From an uncultured Cellvibrionales bacterium (GTDB lineage: Bacteria; Pseudomonadota; Gammaproteobacteria; Pseudomonadales; GM7GCV1): a DNA stretch of 64,000 nucleotides. A model generated the notes under the pieces. The model made no database searches. It had not been told where the DNA came from and worked only from the letters and a program-made list of their open reading frames with translations. A program made the position numbers and the translations under genes. The stretch covers positions 35,061-99,060 of the forward strand of contig CAJXYP010000009.1 in assembly GCA_913063225.1 (NCBI GenBank), given 5' to 3'. Shown here one piece after another: positions 1 through 9,846 of this stretch (position 1 is its first letter; every line of letters starts with the position of its first letter).

Positions 1-2586
1 GCTAAAACAATTAATAAGTATCTCGGTGACGACTTTGTCGTTAAATCTAGTGTAGGTCATATTCGAGATTTGCCGACTGGCGGATCTAGTTCGACTACCA
101 CTCCAGCGCAACGTGCCAAAGAAGCGGCCAAAACCCGCAAGCTATCGCCACAGAAAAAGGCAATACATAAAATCAAGAAAGCGCGGGAGCAGTTAGTAAG
201 GCGCATGGGTGTAGACCCGGATCACGACTGGGCAGCCCGTTACGAAATACTGCCGGGTAAAGAGAAAGTAGTATCTGACCTTCGCAAGGCGGCCGAAGGT
301 GCACCTACTATCTACCTAGCGACGGATTTGGATCGCGAGGGAGAGGCCATTGCTTGGCATTTGCGCGAAGCTATTGGCGGTGATGACGCTAGGTATCGTC
401 GCGTTGTCTTTAATGAAATTACCAAAAAAGCAATTGATGAAGCTTTTTTAAAGCCCGGCGAACTCAATATTGATCGTGTAAACGCTCAGCAAGCGCGCCG
501 GTTTTTGGATAGAGTTGTTGGTTTTATGCTTTCTCCTCTTTTGTGGAAGAAAGTAGCTCGCGGCTTATCCGCTGGCCGGGTGCAGTCCGTAGCTGTAAAG
601 CTAATCGTCGATCGCGAAAAAGAAATTCGTGCCTTTATACCCGACGAATATTGGACCCTGCACGCTGATCTTCTAGCTCAAATTGCTGATGAAGCCCTCC
701 GCTTTGAAGTGGTTCAGAAAGACGGCAAAAAATTCCGCCCGGTTTCCGAAAGCGAAACGCAGCTATCGGTGGATATGCTCGCCGGACAATCCTTCAAAAT
801 TACCAACCGGGAAGATAAGCCCTCTTCATCGAAACCTTCAGCGCCCTTTATAACCTCTACGCTCCAGCAAGCTGCGAGTACTAGACTGGGATACAGCGTT
901 AAGAAAACTATGACGATGGCACAGCGGCTATATGAAGCTGGGCACATTACCTATATGCGAACGGATTCGACCTTTTTGGGTGCGGATTCTGTTGCCGAGT
1001 GTCGTCAACTGATAGAGAAAGATTTCGGGTCAGACTACTTGCCCGATGAGCCTATGCGATATTCCAGTCGAGATGGCGCTCAGGAGGCTCACGAGGCGAT
1101 TCGACCCAGTCAGCCTAGCCGGTATGCCGCCACCCTGATTGAGATGGAAACAGACGCACGCAGGCTCTATGAATTAATTTGGCAGCAATTTGTTGCTTGC
1201 CAGATGGTTCCCGCTGAATTTTTAGTGACTCGTGTGGAAGTAGAAATCGCCGGTCACAAACTACGTATCAATGGTCGGGTGGTTAAATTCGCCGGTTACC
1301 ACAAAGTGCTGCCACCAGCCGGTAGTAAAGAAGAAGACAGAAGCCTTCCGGATATGCAGATCGGGCAAATATTAAACCTTGAAAAACTTGATCCGGTTCA
1401 ACATTTCACCAAACCACCGGCTCGTTTTAGTGAAGCCGCTTTGGTTAAAGAACTTGAAAAGTGCGGCATTGGCCGACCTTCAACCTATGCCAGCATTATT
1501 TCTACTATCCAGGATCGCGGTTACGTCCGATTGGATAAGCGTCGTTTTTACGCTGAGAAGATGGGCGAGATTGTTTCTGAACGGCTAACCGAAAACTTTG
1601 CCGATCTTATGGACTATTCCTTCACCGCTCGCATGGAACAGTCCCTAGATAAGATCGCTGAAGGTGAGCTCGATTGGAAACAAACCCTAAGCGTTTTTTA
1701 TAAGGGCTTTGCTAAGCAGTTAGAGCAGGCAGATGCAGATATGCGTCTAAACGAAGCTACGGATACAGATATAGCTTGCGATAATTGCGGTCGCCATATG
1801 ATGGTTCGCACGGGCACTACCGGTGTATTCCTTGGTTGTTCAGGTTATGCGTTGCCGCCAGCCGAGCGCTGTAAAAAGACCATGAATTTGGCTCCAGGTG
1901 ACGAGGCCGTAGAAGCTGATGCGGATGACGAAGCTGAATCCCGCCAACTGAAAGACAAGCACCGCTGTAGCAAATGCAATACTGCTATGGATAGTTATCT
2001 GGTCGACGAAACTCGAAAACTACATGTCTGTGGTAACAATCCCGACTGCGATGGTTTTGAAGTGGAAACCGGAACATTCAAAATTAAAGGCTACGAAGGC
2101 CCCAGCCTTGACTGTGACAAATGTGGTCACGAGATGCAGCTCAAAACCGGGCGTTTTGGCAAGTACTTTGGTTGCACCAGCGAAGACTGTAAAAATACCC
2201 GTAAGTTATTGCGTAGTGGGCAAGCCGCGCCTCCCAAAATGGACCCTGTACCCATGCCGGAACTGCGCTGCGACAAAGTCGATGATCACTACTTACTGCG
2301 AGACGGAGCAAGTGGATTGTTTTTGGCCGCAAGCCAATATCCTCGGCATCGAGAGACTCGGGCTCCATTGCTTAAAGAACTGCTGGCCCATCGCGAAGAA
2401 GTGGACCCAAAATATGAATACCTGATGAGCGCTCCTCAGGTTGCACCGGACAATAACGAAGTAGTTATTCGCTTTGATAAAAAGGTAGGCCAGTCATATG
2501 TTCGCGGTGAAAAAGCGGGTAAAGCCGCTGCCTGGAGAGCTGACTATATCGACAACAAGTGGGTCGAAAAAAAGAGTGGTAAATAA
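1..2586 (+). CDS. topA: DNA topoisomerase I, 5'-truncated by the window edge
   Basis: Type IA topoisomerase that relaxes negative supercoils. The reading frame is open from base 1 and already encodes the conserved N-terminal stretch ([17 protein letters not shown]), so the true start lies upstream of the window; the TTG at 70 is internal. The Toprim acidic motif ATDLDREGE is encoded near 320-345. The active-site tyrosine is in HITYMRTDS (Tyr codon 952-954). Three C-terminal Cys4 zinc ribbons follow (CDNCG...C, CSKCN...C, CDKCG...C), as in proteobacterial TopA. Identification is secure; only the first residues are missing. The stop overlaps the start of the next gene, which suggests co-transcription with the two small genes downstream. 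Confidence 0.97.
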   Translation, partial: AKTINKYLGDDFVVKSSVGHIRDLPTGGSSSTTTPAQRAKEAAKTRKLSPQKKAIHKIKKAREQLVRRMGVDPDHDWAARYEILPGKEKVVSDLRKAAEGAPTIYLATDLDREGEAIAWHLREAIGGDDARYRRVVFNEITKKAIDEAFLKPGELNIDRVNAQQARRFLDRVVGFMLSPLLWKKVARGLSAGRVQSVAVKLIVDREKEIRAFIPDEYWTLHADLLAQIADEALRFEVVQKDGKKFRPVSESETQLSVDMLAGQSFKITNREDKPSSSKPSAPFITSTLQQAASTRLGYSVKKTMTMAQRLYEAGHITYMRTDSTFLGADSVAECRQLIEKDFGSDYLPDEPMRYSSRDGAQEAHEAIRPSQPSRYAATLIEMETDARRLYELIWQQFVACQMVPAEFLVTRVEVEIAGHKLRINGRVVKFAGYHKVLPPAGSKEEDRSLPDMQIGQILNLEKLDPVQHFTKPPARFSEAALVKELEKCGIGRPSTYASIISTIQDRGYVRLDKRRFYAEKMGEIVSERLTENFADLMDYSFTARMEQSLDKIAEGELDWKQTLSVFYKGFAKQLEQADADMRLNEATDTDIACDNCGRHMMVRTGTTGVFLGCSGYALPPAERCKKTMNLAPGDEAVEADADDEAESRQLKDKHRCSKCNTAMDSYLVDETRKLHVCGNNPDCDGFEVETGTFKIKGYEGPSLDCDKCGHEMQLKTGRFGKYFGCTSEDCKNTRKLLRSGQAAPPKMDPVPMPELRCDKVDDHYLLRDGASGLFLAASQYPRHRETRAPLLKELLAHREEVDPKYEYLMSAPQVAPDNNEVVIRFDKKVGQSYVRGEKAGKAAAWRADYIDNKWVEKKSGK

Positions 2587-3082
2587 CTCTTTTCGCAGCC
2601 TGGTGAATGCGCATTTGCGCAAGGCAACCGCGCTGTTAGAGCACTGCAAACTGATACAGCAGGAACAGGGTTCTCGATTGACACAGGATGCATTAGTTGA
2701 GAGCAGCTTATTCCAGCTACACCTGACGCTTATGAATTTTCTGCGAGAGATTGCAGAAAATTATCAGGTCGGCAAGGCCGAGAATATTTTTTGTACCGCT
2801 GATCTTGCCGCTGCGTTGCAGCAAATCGACAAACAGCCTGCAGAACTTACTGAGATACAAACCTCGGAACAGGAAGGCTGGTTGTCAGAGCTAAAGGCTG
2901 CCTATACGGCAGTTATTTCTGGTGAGTCTTCTAACAAGAGTTCCGCAGCGATTCAGCCCGCGGGAATGATCCAAACAAAACAGCTTGGCAATGAAACGTT
3001 AAATATTACGAGAGCCGAAGACTGGCTAAACAAAACAAGGGAACTCATCGAACGTCAGCGAGAGATGATGGTGGAATGCTGA
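2576..3082 (+). CDS. DUF6586-like conserved protein downstream of topA
   Basis: Helical protein of about 168 residues with no recognisable catalytic motif. It resembles the small conserved gene that follows topA in Pseudomonas (PA3010-type, DUF6586). That assignment rests on position and on the N-terminal pattern of polar residues followed by VNAHLRKA, not on a search. The frame is open back to 2498, inside topA. I chose the GTG at 2576 because it gives an 11-nt overlap with the topA stop and a family-like N-terminus ([14 protein letters not shown]). A GTG at 2603 is an alternative. The function is unknown. Confidence 0.7.
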   Translation: MVNNSFRSLVNAHLRKATALLEHCKLIQQEQGSRLTQDALVESSLFQLHLTLMNFLREIAENYQVGKAENIFCTADLAAALQQIDKQPAELTEIQTSEQEGWLSELKAAYTAVISGESSNKSSAAIQPAGMIQTKQLGNETLNITRAEDWLNKTRELIERQREMMVEC

Positions 3083-3083
3083 T

Positions 3084-3335
3084 ATGACAGAAATTTACGA
3101 AATTATTGAAACCTCTGAAGGCGAATATTCCCTGCGCAGAGAAGATACCAATGAAACGCCTTTGGTAACCATTAGCTTCTCTTCGGAGGCACAGAAATTT
3201 CTAAATGATGGTACTGGCGAGATTGCCAAAACCATGATTGAAGCGGGTATTCGCCAGGTTAAAGCTATGATGGAGCAGGGTATGGAAAGCGATGATTCAG
3301 AAAAGAAACAGGAACTAAAGCCAATAGTACATTAG
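3084..3335 (+). CDS. Small conserved protein between topA and lexA
   Basis: Acidic 83-residue protein without signal peptide or membrane segment. The N-terminus (MTEIYEIIETSEGEYSLRR) and the segment SSEAQKFLNDG look like the small conserved gene that sits between topA and sulA/lexA in Pseudomonas (PA3009-type). It starts one base after the stop of the preceding gene, so the two are very likely one transcriptional unit with topA. No function can be assigned. It converges on lexA, with 10 bases between the stops. Confidence 0.65.
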   Translation: MTEIYEIIETSEGEYSLRREDTNETPLVTISFSSEAQKFLNDGTGEIAKTMIEAGIRQVKAMMEQGMESDDSEKKQELKPIVH

Positions 3336-3345
3336 AGTTTCCCGC

Positions 3346-3951
3346 TCAGCACTGTCGTATAACCCCAACAGCGCGACCTTCAACGTTTACTTCAACATCA
3401 CCAGAATGCAATTCGATAGGATCGTAATCGTCGTTCTCGGCAATTAGTTGAATATGGTCTGGTCCAATTCGATTCCAACGCTTAAGCGTCACATCTTCAT
3501 TGATGCGAACCACAACAATATCGCCTTGGTTTGCGATAGGGGTTTTATTCACGGCAACCAAATCGCCATCGTGAATGCCGATATTGATCATACTGTCACC
3601 CTGTACGCGCAATAAATAATCCGGAGCAGGGTGGAATAGGTTCGGGTCTAGATTTATTCTTTTTTCTACGTTTTCCACTGCTAGCACCGGAGAACCCGCC
3701 GCTACACGTCCAATAACAGCGAGACCATCGTTGGCCGCTTCCGCCGGCAATCGAATGCCACGGGAAGTTCCCGGGATTAGTTCAATAGCACCTTTGCGCG
3801 CCAACGCTTTTAAATGATCTTCAGCTGCATTGGCAGAACGAAAGCCGAGGGCTTTTGCAATATCGGCCCTGGTTGGAGGCATGCCTGATTCGATAATGTA
3901 TTCGCGAATATAAGCGAGAACTTCAGATTGACGAGCAGTTAAATTTTTCAT
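3346..3951 (-). CDS. lexA: LexA SOS repressor / self-cleaving peptidase
   Basis: 201 residues, the usual LexA length. The N-terminal winged helix-turn-helix covers about residues 1-65. The autocleavage site is Ala85-Gly86 (GRVAAGSPV). The catalytic dyad is Ser120 in QGDSMIN and Lys157 in VTLKRWN, matching E. coli Ser119/Lys156. It represses SOS genes and cleaves itself on RecA filaments. A perfect-consensus LexA box lies immediately upstream of the start codon, so it is autoregulated. The MATE gene lies 45 bases upstream on the same strand, but the SOS box between them argues for an independent lexA promoter or attenuation of read-through. Confidence 0.97.
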   Translation of the reverse strand: MKNLTARQSEVLAYIREYIIESGMPPTRADIAKALGFRSANAAEDHLKALARKGAIELIPGTSRGIRLPAEAANDGLAVIGRVAAGSPVLAVENVEKRINLDPNLFHPAPDYLLRVQGDSMINIGIHDGDLVAVNKTPIANQGDIVVVRINEDVTLKRWNRIGPDHIQLIAENDDYDPIELHSGDVEVNVEGRAVGVIRQC

Positions 3952-3953
3952 GA

Positions 3954-3969
3954 CTGTGATTATATACAG
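3954..3969 (-). promoter_or_regulatory. LexA (SOS) box of lexA
   Basis: The 16-mer fits the gammaproteobacterial SOS consensus CTGT-N8-ACAG with all eight conserved positions, in both orientations. It ends two bases upstream of the lexA ATG, so LexA bound here would block initiation or early elongation of its own gene. The MATE gene ends only about 27 bases away, so read-through from it would also meet this operator. Confidence 0.9.
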
Positions 3970-3996
3970 TATTCCATGAAAAACGATAGCGCTATT

Positions 3997-5361
3997 TTAG
4001 TCTTGCTCTAAAACCTGCTGACTCTCGAGACGGTCCAGCATTTTGTTAACTAGCCAGAAAGCAAAAACAGCCGCAATAACATTGCCGAGAACTGATCCTG
4101 CGAATAGACCTGGGATATCTGCCAGCAATCCGCCAATATAGGCGCAGGGTAAAACCAATAGAAACAGTCTAACCAGGCTGACTATTAAGGTTTTACTCGA
4201 TTCGTGTGCGGCATTAAACGCAGTGGCGATAACAATCACAATCGCATAAAAAGCGGCGCCCGCCGGCATAATTAGCAAATACTGCTTAGCCACAAGCAGT
4301 ACGTCCGGGTCTGCGCTAAATATTCTACTTACCAAAGGCGCGCTTATGGCCAAGACCAGATAGCCTACAAACTGAACCAGTAGGACAAATTTCAAACTGA
4401 GGTTTAGTGCTTCACGGGCTCGAGTCACATTTCCGGCGCCAATGTTTTGCGCCATAAAGGGCGACAAAGTAGAGGTCATCGCAAAGGCAAGTATCATCGC
4501 GAATGCTTCAATACGACCACCGGCGCCGAAACCGGCGACCGCGGTCTCGCCGTAACGTGCGACCAGGGCAGTAAGAAACAATATGGTGATTGGCGTAAGC
4601 ATATTTGCCAGAGAGATTGGCGAGCCAATGCGAATTACCTTGCCCCAGGTGTCCTTAACTTCTTTGGCTGTTGGCGGTTTAAATGTTAGTAGTTTTTCGC
4701 GATGGCCCAACAACCATAGAGCTATTACAAAGCCAATGGCCCAAGAGATAGCTGATGCGTATGCAGCTCCAGCTACGCCTAATTCCGGAAATGGCCCGAT
4801 TCCAAAAATAAGAAAAGGATCTAGTATCGCGTTAACGACGCCGCTGCTCATCATCAGAATACTGGGCCACTTGGTATCACCCGTAGCGCGAATAGCCGCG
4901 TTGCCGGTCATGGGAATAACCAGCAAGCCTACGCTCAGGTACCAAATAACCATGTATTCATGAATAAATGGCAGCGTATTTTCTGTCGCCCCAAGGGCGA
5001 TGAATAGTGGGTCAATGGTTAGTACACCCAGGCCAGCAACAATTACCACAATTAAGGTGCTAAACCACAGTGCATCGGTGCAAACGCGCTGAGCGGTTTG
5101 CATCTGCTGCCGTCCAATAACCTGAGCGAGAATTACCGAGGTGGCAATGCCCAGGCCAATAGACAGATTCATAATGGTGAAGGTGACAGGGAAGGTAAAA
5201 CTTATCGCCGCCAGTTCATCGGTTCCCATCAGGCTGATAAAGAAAGTGTCTACCGCACCAAACATCATCATGGAGAAGATGGCCAAAATCATAGGGCCGG
5301 TCATACGAACTAGAGTGTCTTTGATCGGGCCGTGCAAGATATCTTCTGATGTAACGCGCAT
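3997..5361 (-). CDS. MATE family multidrug/Na+ efflux transporter
   Basis: 454-residue protein with about twelve hydrophobic segments in two related halves, typical of MATE (NorM/DinF) antiporters that export cationic drugs in exchange for Na+ or H+. The N-terminal half carries the MATE-like stretch MTGPMILAIFSMMMFG and a GAVDTFFI segment; the second half repeats the pattern around IGSPISLANML. Substrate cannot be inferred. In E. coli the MATE gene dinF is downstream of lexA; here the exporter is upstream of lexA on the same strand, so the association is similar but the order is inverted. Its start codon lies 8 bases from the edge of a MITE-like element, which therefore supplies its leader. 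Confidence 0.88.
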   Translation of the reverse strand: MRVTSEDILHGPIKDTLVRMTGPMILAIFSMMMFGAVDTFFISLMGTDELAAISFTFPVTFTIMNLSIGLGIATSVILAQVIGRQQMQTAQRVCTDALWFSTLIVVIVAGLGVLTIDPLFIALGATENTLPFIHEYMVIWYLSVGLLVIPMTGNAAIRATGDTKWPSILMMSSGVVNAILDPFLIFGIGPFPELGVAGAAYASAISWAIGFVIALWLLGHREKLLTFKPPTAKEVKDTWGKVIRIGSPISLANMLTPITILFLTALVARYGETAVAGFGAGGRIEAFAMILAFAMTSTLSPFMAQNIGAGNVTRAREALNLSLKFVLLVQFVGYLVLAISAPLVSRIFSADPDVLLVAKQYLLIMPAGAAFYAIVIVIATAFNAAHESSKTLIVSLVRLFLLVLPCAYIGGLLADIPGLFAGSVLGNVIAAVFAFWLVNKMLDRLESQQVLEQD

Positions 5362-5368
5362 GTTTAGA

Positions 5369-5629
5369 GCCTGTTAGTACTTATTGAATAACCACTGCTG
5401 GAGGTCATTTTTTTACCCAGCGAGGCAGAAGAAGCGCGATGTATTGAATATACTTGAGCGACTAATAACGGTGCTGGGTGAAAAATGGCTCCAGCCCTTC
5501 GGGTAGCGGCTAAAAAAGCACCACTCCGTGTTAATCGTCGCTTATTTGGAACTACCAAACTGCTTTCCTCTCGCCGTGATTGGCGCTTTTTTAGTCACTA
5601 CAGTGACTATTCAATAAGGCCTAACAGGC
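5369..5629. mobile_element. MITE-like non-coding element with terminal inverted repeats
   Basis: The ends form imperfect terminal inverted repeats of about 30 bp: the left end begins GCCTGTTAGTACTTATTGA, and the reverse complement of the right end begins GCCTGTTAGGCCTTATTGA. A second nested inverted pair lies inside (about 5399-5422 against 5471-5493, CTGGAG...CACCCAGC type), and a third around TAAAAAAGC (about 5508-5523 and 5583-5598). No convincing coding sequence is present; a 64-codon frame inside it follows the inverted repeats and I do not call it. It accounts for most of the 384-bp gap between the MATE gene and trmH. Confidence 0.7.
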
Positions 5630-5745
5630 CCTGCTTTATTATTGCTGAGAAGATTAGATTTTGAATCGATCGAAACTAAGGCGATTTCCCCAGTAATTCC
5701 GGAACCGGTTTACAATCTCGCCCGAGCAAATTTAACCGCACAGAC

Positions 5746-6399
5746 ATGACGCCAGAAAGATACCACAAAATTCGCCAGACACTGGAGCTACGACAGCCCG
5801 ACTTAACACTTCTTACGGATCAGGTGGAGAAAGGCAACAATATAGCTGCCATGCGCAGAAGCTGTGATGCCTTTGCTGTGGGTGAGATGCACGCCGTGGT
5901 GGCCGAAGATTATCTCCCTCGGCGACATGCGGGCATTACTGCCGGCACACACAAGCGGGTGCGACTATTTCACCACAAGACTCTGCAGCAGCCTATTACC
6001 GAATTGCGAGCTCGCGGCATGAGAATAGTAGCGACGGATTTGAGTGATCAGGCGGTGGACTATCAGGAATACGATTTCACCCAACCAACGGCGATTCTGA
6101 TGGGCTCGGAACTATTTGGCGTAAGTGACGAGGCACGCCAATTCGCCGACGATTTTATTCATATTCCCATGCGTGGTTTAGTGGAATCGCTAAATGTTTC
6201 TGTGGCGTTTGCCCTGATCCTTTCGGAAGCCTGCCGGCAGAGACAAAAAGCGGGTATGTTTGATAGTCCCAGATTGACCAAACAAGAAATTGATCAACTG
6301 GCATTCGAGTGGGGTTACCCCAGACTAAAGACCCACTATCAGGGTAAAGGTTTGCCCTATCCTGAACTAGATGATGAAGGGCAAATTATTACACAGTAG
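5746..6399 (+). CDS. trmH: tRNA (guanosine(18)-2'-O)-methyltransferase
   Basis: SpoU/SPOUT-class methyltransferase that places the 2'-O-methyl group on G18 in the tRNA D-loop. 217 residues, close to E. coli TrmH (229). The N-terminal MTPERYHKIRQTLELRQPDL matches the TrmH extension. SPOUT motif 2 is TAILMGSELFGV, and motif 3, IPMRGLVESLNVSVAFAL, forms the SAM-binding knot. The C-terminus keeps the TrmH signature GLPYPELDDEGQI. It is transcribed alone and converges on birA, with only 21 bases between the stops. Confidence 0.93.
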   Translation: MTPERYHKIRQTLELRQPDLTLLTDQVEKGNNIAAMRRSCDAFAVGEMHAVVAEDYLPRRHAGITAGTHKRVRLFHHKTLQQPITELRARGMRIVATDLSDQAVDYQEYDFTQPTAILMGSELFGVSDEARQFADDFIHIPMRGLVESLNVSVAFALILSEACRQRQKAGMFDSPRLTKQEIDQLAFEWGYPRLKTHYQGKGLPYPELDDEGQIITQ

Positions 6400-6420
6400 A
6401 CTAGATCAGCGCGGTGCTAC

Positions 6421-7404
6421 TTAGTTAGAAACTAACCTCATACTTAAGTCGGCATCTCTTATCGCAGTAGTTGATCCATCAGCCTGCTGGATTTGTAAAA
6501 CGCCCTGGTCATCTACGCCTCCGCAAGTGCCGCGAATTTCATCGGTAGTTTGGCTGAATAGCCTAACTTCTTCGCCTATATATAAACCGCGTGAATTCCA
6601 GGCCTCTTTGAAGGGCCCGAATCCCTGTTTTTCAAATTGCGGTAACAGGTCGATAAAGCCTTCGGTAATAAGCGCTGCCAGCTGATTGCGATCAACGGTA
6701 TGCCCTAGCGCTTGAAGGTCGATCCAATCCTGATCTATAGCAGCCCTTTCATTCTCCAAAATATGATGATTGATGCCTACTCCGACGACTAAATCGCAAG
6801 CGCCACTGGCCTCTCCTTTAGCGGATACCAGCAGGCCACCAAGTTTTTTGTTGTTTAGGTAAATATCGTTTGGCCACTTAATTTTTACATGGGCAACGCC
6901 GCATATTTCCAATGCCTCAGCAACTACCAAACCCGACAATAAACTGACTGCAGATAATGAACTTGGCCAGTTGGAAAAGCGCCAAGCCAGAGAAAACATA
7001 AGGTTCCGATAGGCCGTACTGTGCCACTGGCGTTCGCGGCGTCCACGTCCGGCAAGCTGTGCCTCGGATACACAGACAACCGCTTGGTCCTGATGGAATT
7101 CCTGATCCAAAAGCCACTGATTTGTGGACTCGATTTGTTGATGGATGTGGATCTTCACCAACTGATCAAGGTGCTTTTCATCGATGTAAGCTTCGATGGA
7201 TTGGCGATTGAGGAGAATTACTCCTTCATCCAATCGATATCCCTTTCCGGCCACAGAGATTAGCGGAAGACCTTTTTCTCGAAGGCTAGCCATATGTTTA
7301 GAAACAGCAACTCTGGAAATACCGAGTTCTTGGCCGAGCTTGTCGCCCCCATGGAATCCTGGGGTGCTCAATTGTTTGAGCAGGAATTTTTCTGTATCGG
7401 ACAT
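6421..7404 (-). CDS. birA: Bifunctional biotin-[carboxylase] ligase / biotin operon repressor
   Basis: Activates biotin as biotinyl-AMP and attaches it to the BCCP lysine; the holo-form dimer represses bio genes. 327 residues with an N-terminal winged helix (about 1-60, HTH ISRVAVSKHMASL), so it is the regulatory class. The ligase core follows, with ESTN at 92-95, the biotin-binding loop GRGRRERQW at 119-127, and the catalytic KWPNDIYLNNKKLGG. A C-terminal SH3-like domain ends the protein. It is divergent from bioB, with a BirA-type operator in between, and a giant biotin-dependent carboxylase is encoded nearby, so regulator, pathway and client enzyme are clustered. Confidence 0.95.
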   Translation of the reverse strand: MSDTEKFLLKQLSTPGFHGGDKLGQELGISRVAVSKHMASLREKGLPLISVAGKGYRLDEGVILLNRQSIEAYIDEKHLDQLVKIHIHQQIESTNQWLLDQEFHQDQAVVCVSEAQLAGRGRRERQWHSTAYRNLMFSLAWRFSNWPSSLSAVSLLSGLVVAEALEICGVAHVKIKWPNDIYLNNKKLGGLLVSAKGEASGACDLVVGVGINHHILENERAAIDQDWIDLQALGHTVDRNQLAALITEGFIDLLPQFEKQGFGPFKEAWNSRGLYIGEEVRLFSQTTDEIRGTCGGVDDQGVLQIQQADGSTTAIRDADLSMRLVSN

Positions 7405-7515
7405 TTAGTTTTTTTGGCTTGGCCATGGAGTTAGTGGGTTGCAGCCTAGCGTGGATTGTGATGATTTTGTGAGTTTTCTTGGTTGGCTCATGCCTACGGC
7501 GGGTGTTGATTAACA

Positions 7516-7555
7516 CTTAACCATTTCCACTGCCGTGGCAGCGGAAATGGTTAAG
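7516..7555. repeat. REP-like palindrome
   Basis: Near-perfect palindrome with 19-nt arms and one mismatch: CTTAACCATTTCCACTGCC, a GT loop, then the complementary arm. Its core CCATTTCC.CTGCC recurs in other intergenic gaps of this window (22243, 25993, 28641, 58057), so I read it as a family of interspersed palindromes rather than a terminator: it lies upstream of both birA and bioB. The rest of the birA-bioB gap is explained only by the BirA-type operator. Confidence 0.65.
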
Positions 7556-7633
7556 TCGAGTGAATTACCATCAGTAAATTGAGAAACAAGTTACCCAAAA
7601 ATTAGCGTCAACATGTGACGACAAAAAACAAGT

Positions 7634-7666
7634 CTGTTAACCTATCGACCAAGTTTCGGTTAACAG
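7634..7666. promoter_or_regulatory. BirA-type biotin operator upstream of bioB
   Basis: Perfect 9-bp inverted repeat CTGTTAACC / GGTTAACAG separated by 15 bp. The known BirA operator is TTGTAAACC-N15-GGTTTACAA-like, so both half-site sequence and spacing fit. It ends 10 bases before the bioB ATG, in the gap shared with birA. Inference: holo-BirA represses the bioBFHCD operon when biotin is plentiful. Confidence 0.88.
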
Positions 7667-7676
7667 GTTACCTCCA

Positions 7677-8663
7677 ATGCCTTCGGCAAACCCGGTCCAA
7701 TATATACAACCCATAAACCGCCATCAGTGGGGCCAGGCGGAAGTGGCTGATCTCTTCGCTCAACCCTTTATGGATCTGGTGTTTCAAGCGCAACAGGTAC
7801 ACCGCGAAAACTTTGAACCTAATCAGGTGCAATTGAGCACTTTGATTAGTATTAAAACGGGAGCCTGCCCGGAAGATTGTGCCTATTGTCCGCAAAGCGC
7901 GCATTACGACACCGATCTGGAGAAAGAGAAGCTCCTACCCATTGCCGAAATATTGGAAGCCGCACAGAAAGCGGTTGATGCGGGTGCTACCCGATTTTGC
8001 ATGGGCGCTGCCTGGCGTAATCCTTCTGATAGAGAGCTCCCACAAGTTTTGGCTACTATTAGCGCGGTCAAGGAACTTGGTCTGGAAACCTGTGCCACGC
8101 TCGGCATGTTAAAACCTGAACAAGCGCATTTGCTTGCCGAAGCCGGTTTGGATTACTACAACCATAATCTGGATACCTCTGAGAAATATTACGATCAAAT
8201 TATTACTACCCGTACTTATCAAAACCGCTTAGATACGCTTCAATCGGTTCGCGATGCAGGTATGAATGTGTGTGCCGGTGGTATTGTTGGCATGGGTGAA
8301 GATGAGTCAGATCGAATTGGTCTTCTGAGAACCTTAGCTAACTTGCCAACCGCTCCGGAAAGCGTGCCGATCAATATGTTGGTGAAGGTACCCGGCACTC
8401 CACTAGAAGATGTGGCTGATCTAGACGACTTTGATTTTATTCGAACCATCGCCGTTGCCAGAATTCTTATGCCGCAATCGTATGTTCGGCTTTCTGCCGG
8501 TCGCCACGAGATGAATGATCAAATGCAGGCGCTTTGCTTTATGGCCGGCGCCAATTCGATTTTCTATGGTGAGGAACTGCTTACCACGGAGAACGCTAGC
8601 AGCGATCACGACCGGCAATTATTTGATCGTTTAGGAATTAGCGCCGAAAAGGCGCAGCGTTAA
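7677..8663 (+). CDS. bioB: Biotin synthase (radical SAM)
   Basis: Inserts sulfur into dethiobiotin, the last step of biotin synthesis. The radical-SAM [4Fe-4S] motif is C64-P-E-D-C68-A-Y-C71, preceded by [10 protein letters not shown] as in E. coli BioB. The family stretches [32 protein letters not shown] and [10 protein letters not shown] (carrying the Arg that ligates the [2Fe-2S] cluster) are all present. 328 residues, slightly shorter than E. coli BioB (346) because the tail is short. It is first in the operon, directly behind the BirA operator, and is followed after 10 bases by bioF. Confidence 0.97.
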   Translation: MPSANPVQYIQPINRHQWGQAEVADLFAQPFMDLVFQAQQVHRENFEPNQVQLSTLISIKTGACPEDCAYCPQSAHYDTDLEKEKLLPIAEILEAAQKAVDAGATRFCMGAAWRNPSDRELPQVLATISAVKELGLETCATLGMLKPEQAHLLAEAGLDYYNHNLDTSEKYYDQIITTRTYQNRLDTLQSVRDAGMNVCAGGIVGMGEDESDRIGLLRTLANLPTAPESVPINMLVKVPGTPLEDVADLDDFDFIRTIAVARILMPQSYVRLSAGRHEMNDQMQALCFMAGANSIFYGEELLTTENASSDHDRQLFDRLGISAEKAQR

Positions 8664-8673
8664 TCGCTCCCTA

Positions 8674-9846
8674 ATGAATTGGCACCAGCAGCTTTCTTTA
8701 AGTTTGGAGCAAGCCGAATCCGATCATCTGCGCAGGTCCAGAAACCTATTGGACGGGCCTCAGGGGCCGAAAGTTCAGATTGACGGAGCTGAGCTCAGCA
8801 ACTTCTGTAGCAACGATTATCTAGGCTTTGCAAGCCACCCCAAGATTAAAAAGGCGGTTATAGATGCGGCCAAAGAGTGGGGCGTCGGAAGTGGTTCATC
8901 GCATCTGGTTTGCGGACATCAGGGTCTGACAGAAAGCTTTGAACAGGATTTTGCCGCCTTTGTTGGTGCTGAGTCTGCGTTGCTTTTCTCAACCGGCTAT
9001 ATGGCAAACTTTGCCGTTCTTAATAGTTTTGTTGATCGCGACGCTCTGATTTTCCAAGACAAATTCAACCATGCATCCCTGATTGATGCTGGTCGCTTGA
9101 GCCGCGCGGGCTTTAACCGATACCAACATGGCGACATGAATTACCTCGAGCAACAGCTCAAAGCAGCTGGCGAGAAACCGACTTTGGTGGCAACTGATGC
9201 GGTGTTTAGCATGGACGGAGATTTGGCTCCCCTTGAGCAGCTATCAGAGTTCTCTATGCGCTATGACGCACTAACTTATTTTGATGACGCTCATGGGTTT
9301 GGCGTACTTGGCAATCAGGGCAGGGGTAGTCTAAATTCCGTTGGCCTTGCTCCAACGGGGAATCGACTATTATTGGCCACTCTGGGCAAAGCGCTCGGCT
9401 CATTCGGCGCAGTAGTTGCGGGTGATAAGGTTTTTACCGACACGCTAATTCAAAAAGCACGGCCCTATATTTACACAACCGCACTTCCGCCTACGGTAGT
9501 TGCCGCTAGCTCAGCGGCTTTGGGTCTAATGCAAGAAGAAGATTGGCGGTTCCAGCATCTGCATAGCCTAATAAAAATATTCCGGAATTCCGTTGCTACC
9601 TTAGGCTTACATCTAATGGACTCGCAAACGGCGATTCAGCCTATTTTGGTTGGCGACAATCAAGCTGCTTTAGATTGTTCCAACAAGCTTAAGGACCTGG
9701 GTTTTTTGGTAACCGCAATTCGCCCGCCAACGGTGCCGAATGGCACCGCTAGACTGCGTATTACGCTTTCGGCGGCGCATACCGAGGCCGATGTAGCAAG
9801 TTTGGTAGAGGCTCTGAAACAGCTACAAAAGAGTGACTTATTGTGA
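8674..9846 (+). CDS. bioF: 8-amino-7-oxononanoate synthase
   Basis: PLP-dependent alpha-oxoamine synthase condensing pimeloyl-ACP with L-alanine. Key residues are visible: the PLP-stacking segment near SNDYLGFASH, DDAHGFGVLG (about 204-213) contributing the cofactor Asp and His, and the Schiff-base Lys239 in LATLGKALGSFGA. 390 residues, the standard length. The stop codon overlaps the GTG of bioH by 4 bases, indicating translational coupling. Confidence 0.96.
   Translation: MNWHQQLSLSLEQAESDHLRRSRNLLDGPQGPKVQIDGAELSNFCSNDYLGFASHPKIKKAVIDAAKEWGVGSGSSHLVCGHQGLTESFEQDFAAFVGAESALLFSTGYMANFAVLNSFVDRDALIFQDKFNHASLIDAGRLSRAGFNRYQHGDMNYLEQQLKAAGEKPTLVATDAVFSMDGDLAPLEQLSEFSMRYDALTYFDDAHGFGVLGNQGRGSLNSVGLAPTGNRLLLATLGKALGSFGAVVAGDKVFTDTLIQKARPYIYTTALPPTVVAASSAALGLMQEEDWRFQHLHSLIKIFRNSVATLGLHLMDSQTAIQPILVGDNQAALDCSNKLKDLGFLVTAIRPPTVPNGTARLRITLSAAHTEADVASLVEALKQLQKSDLL

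Noticed and set aside
5364..5558. 64-codon minus-strand frame inside the MITE-like element
   Set aside because: It follows the inverted repeats of the element and has no independent start signal; likely a by-product of the repeat.
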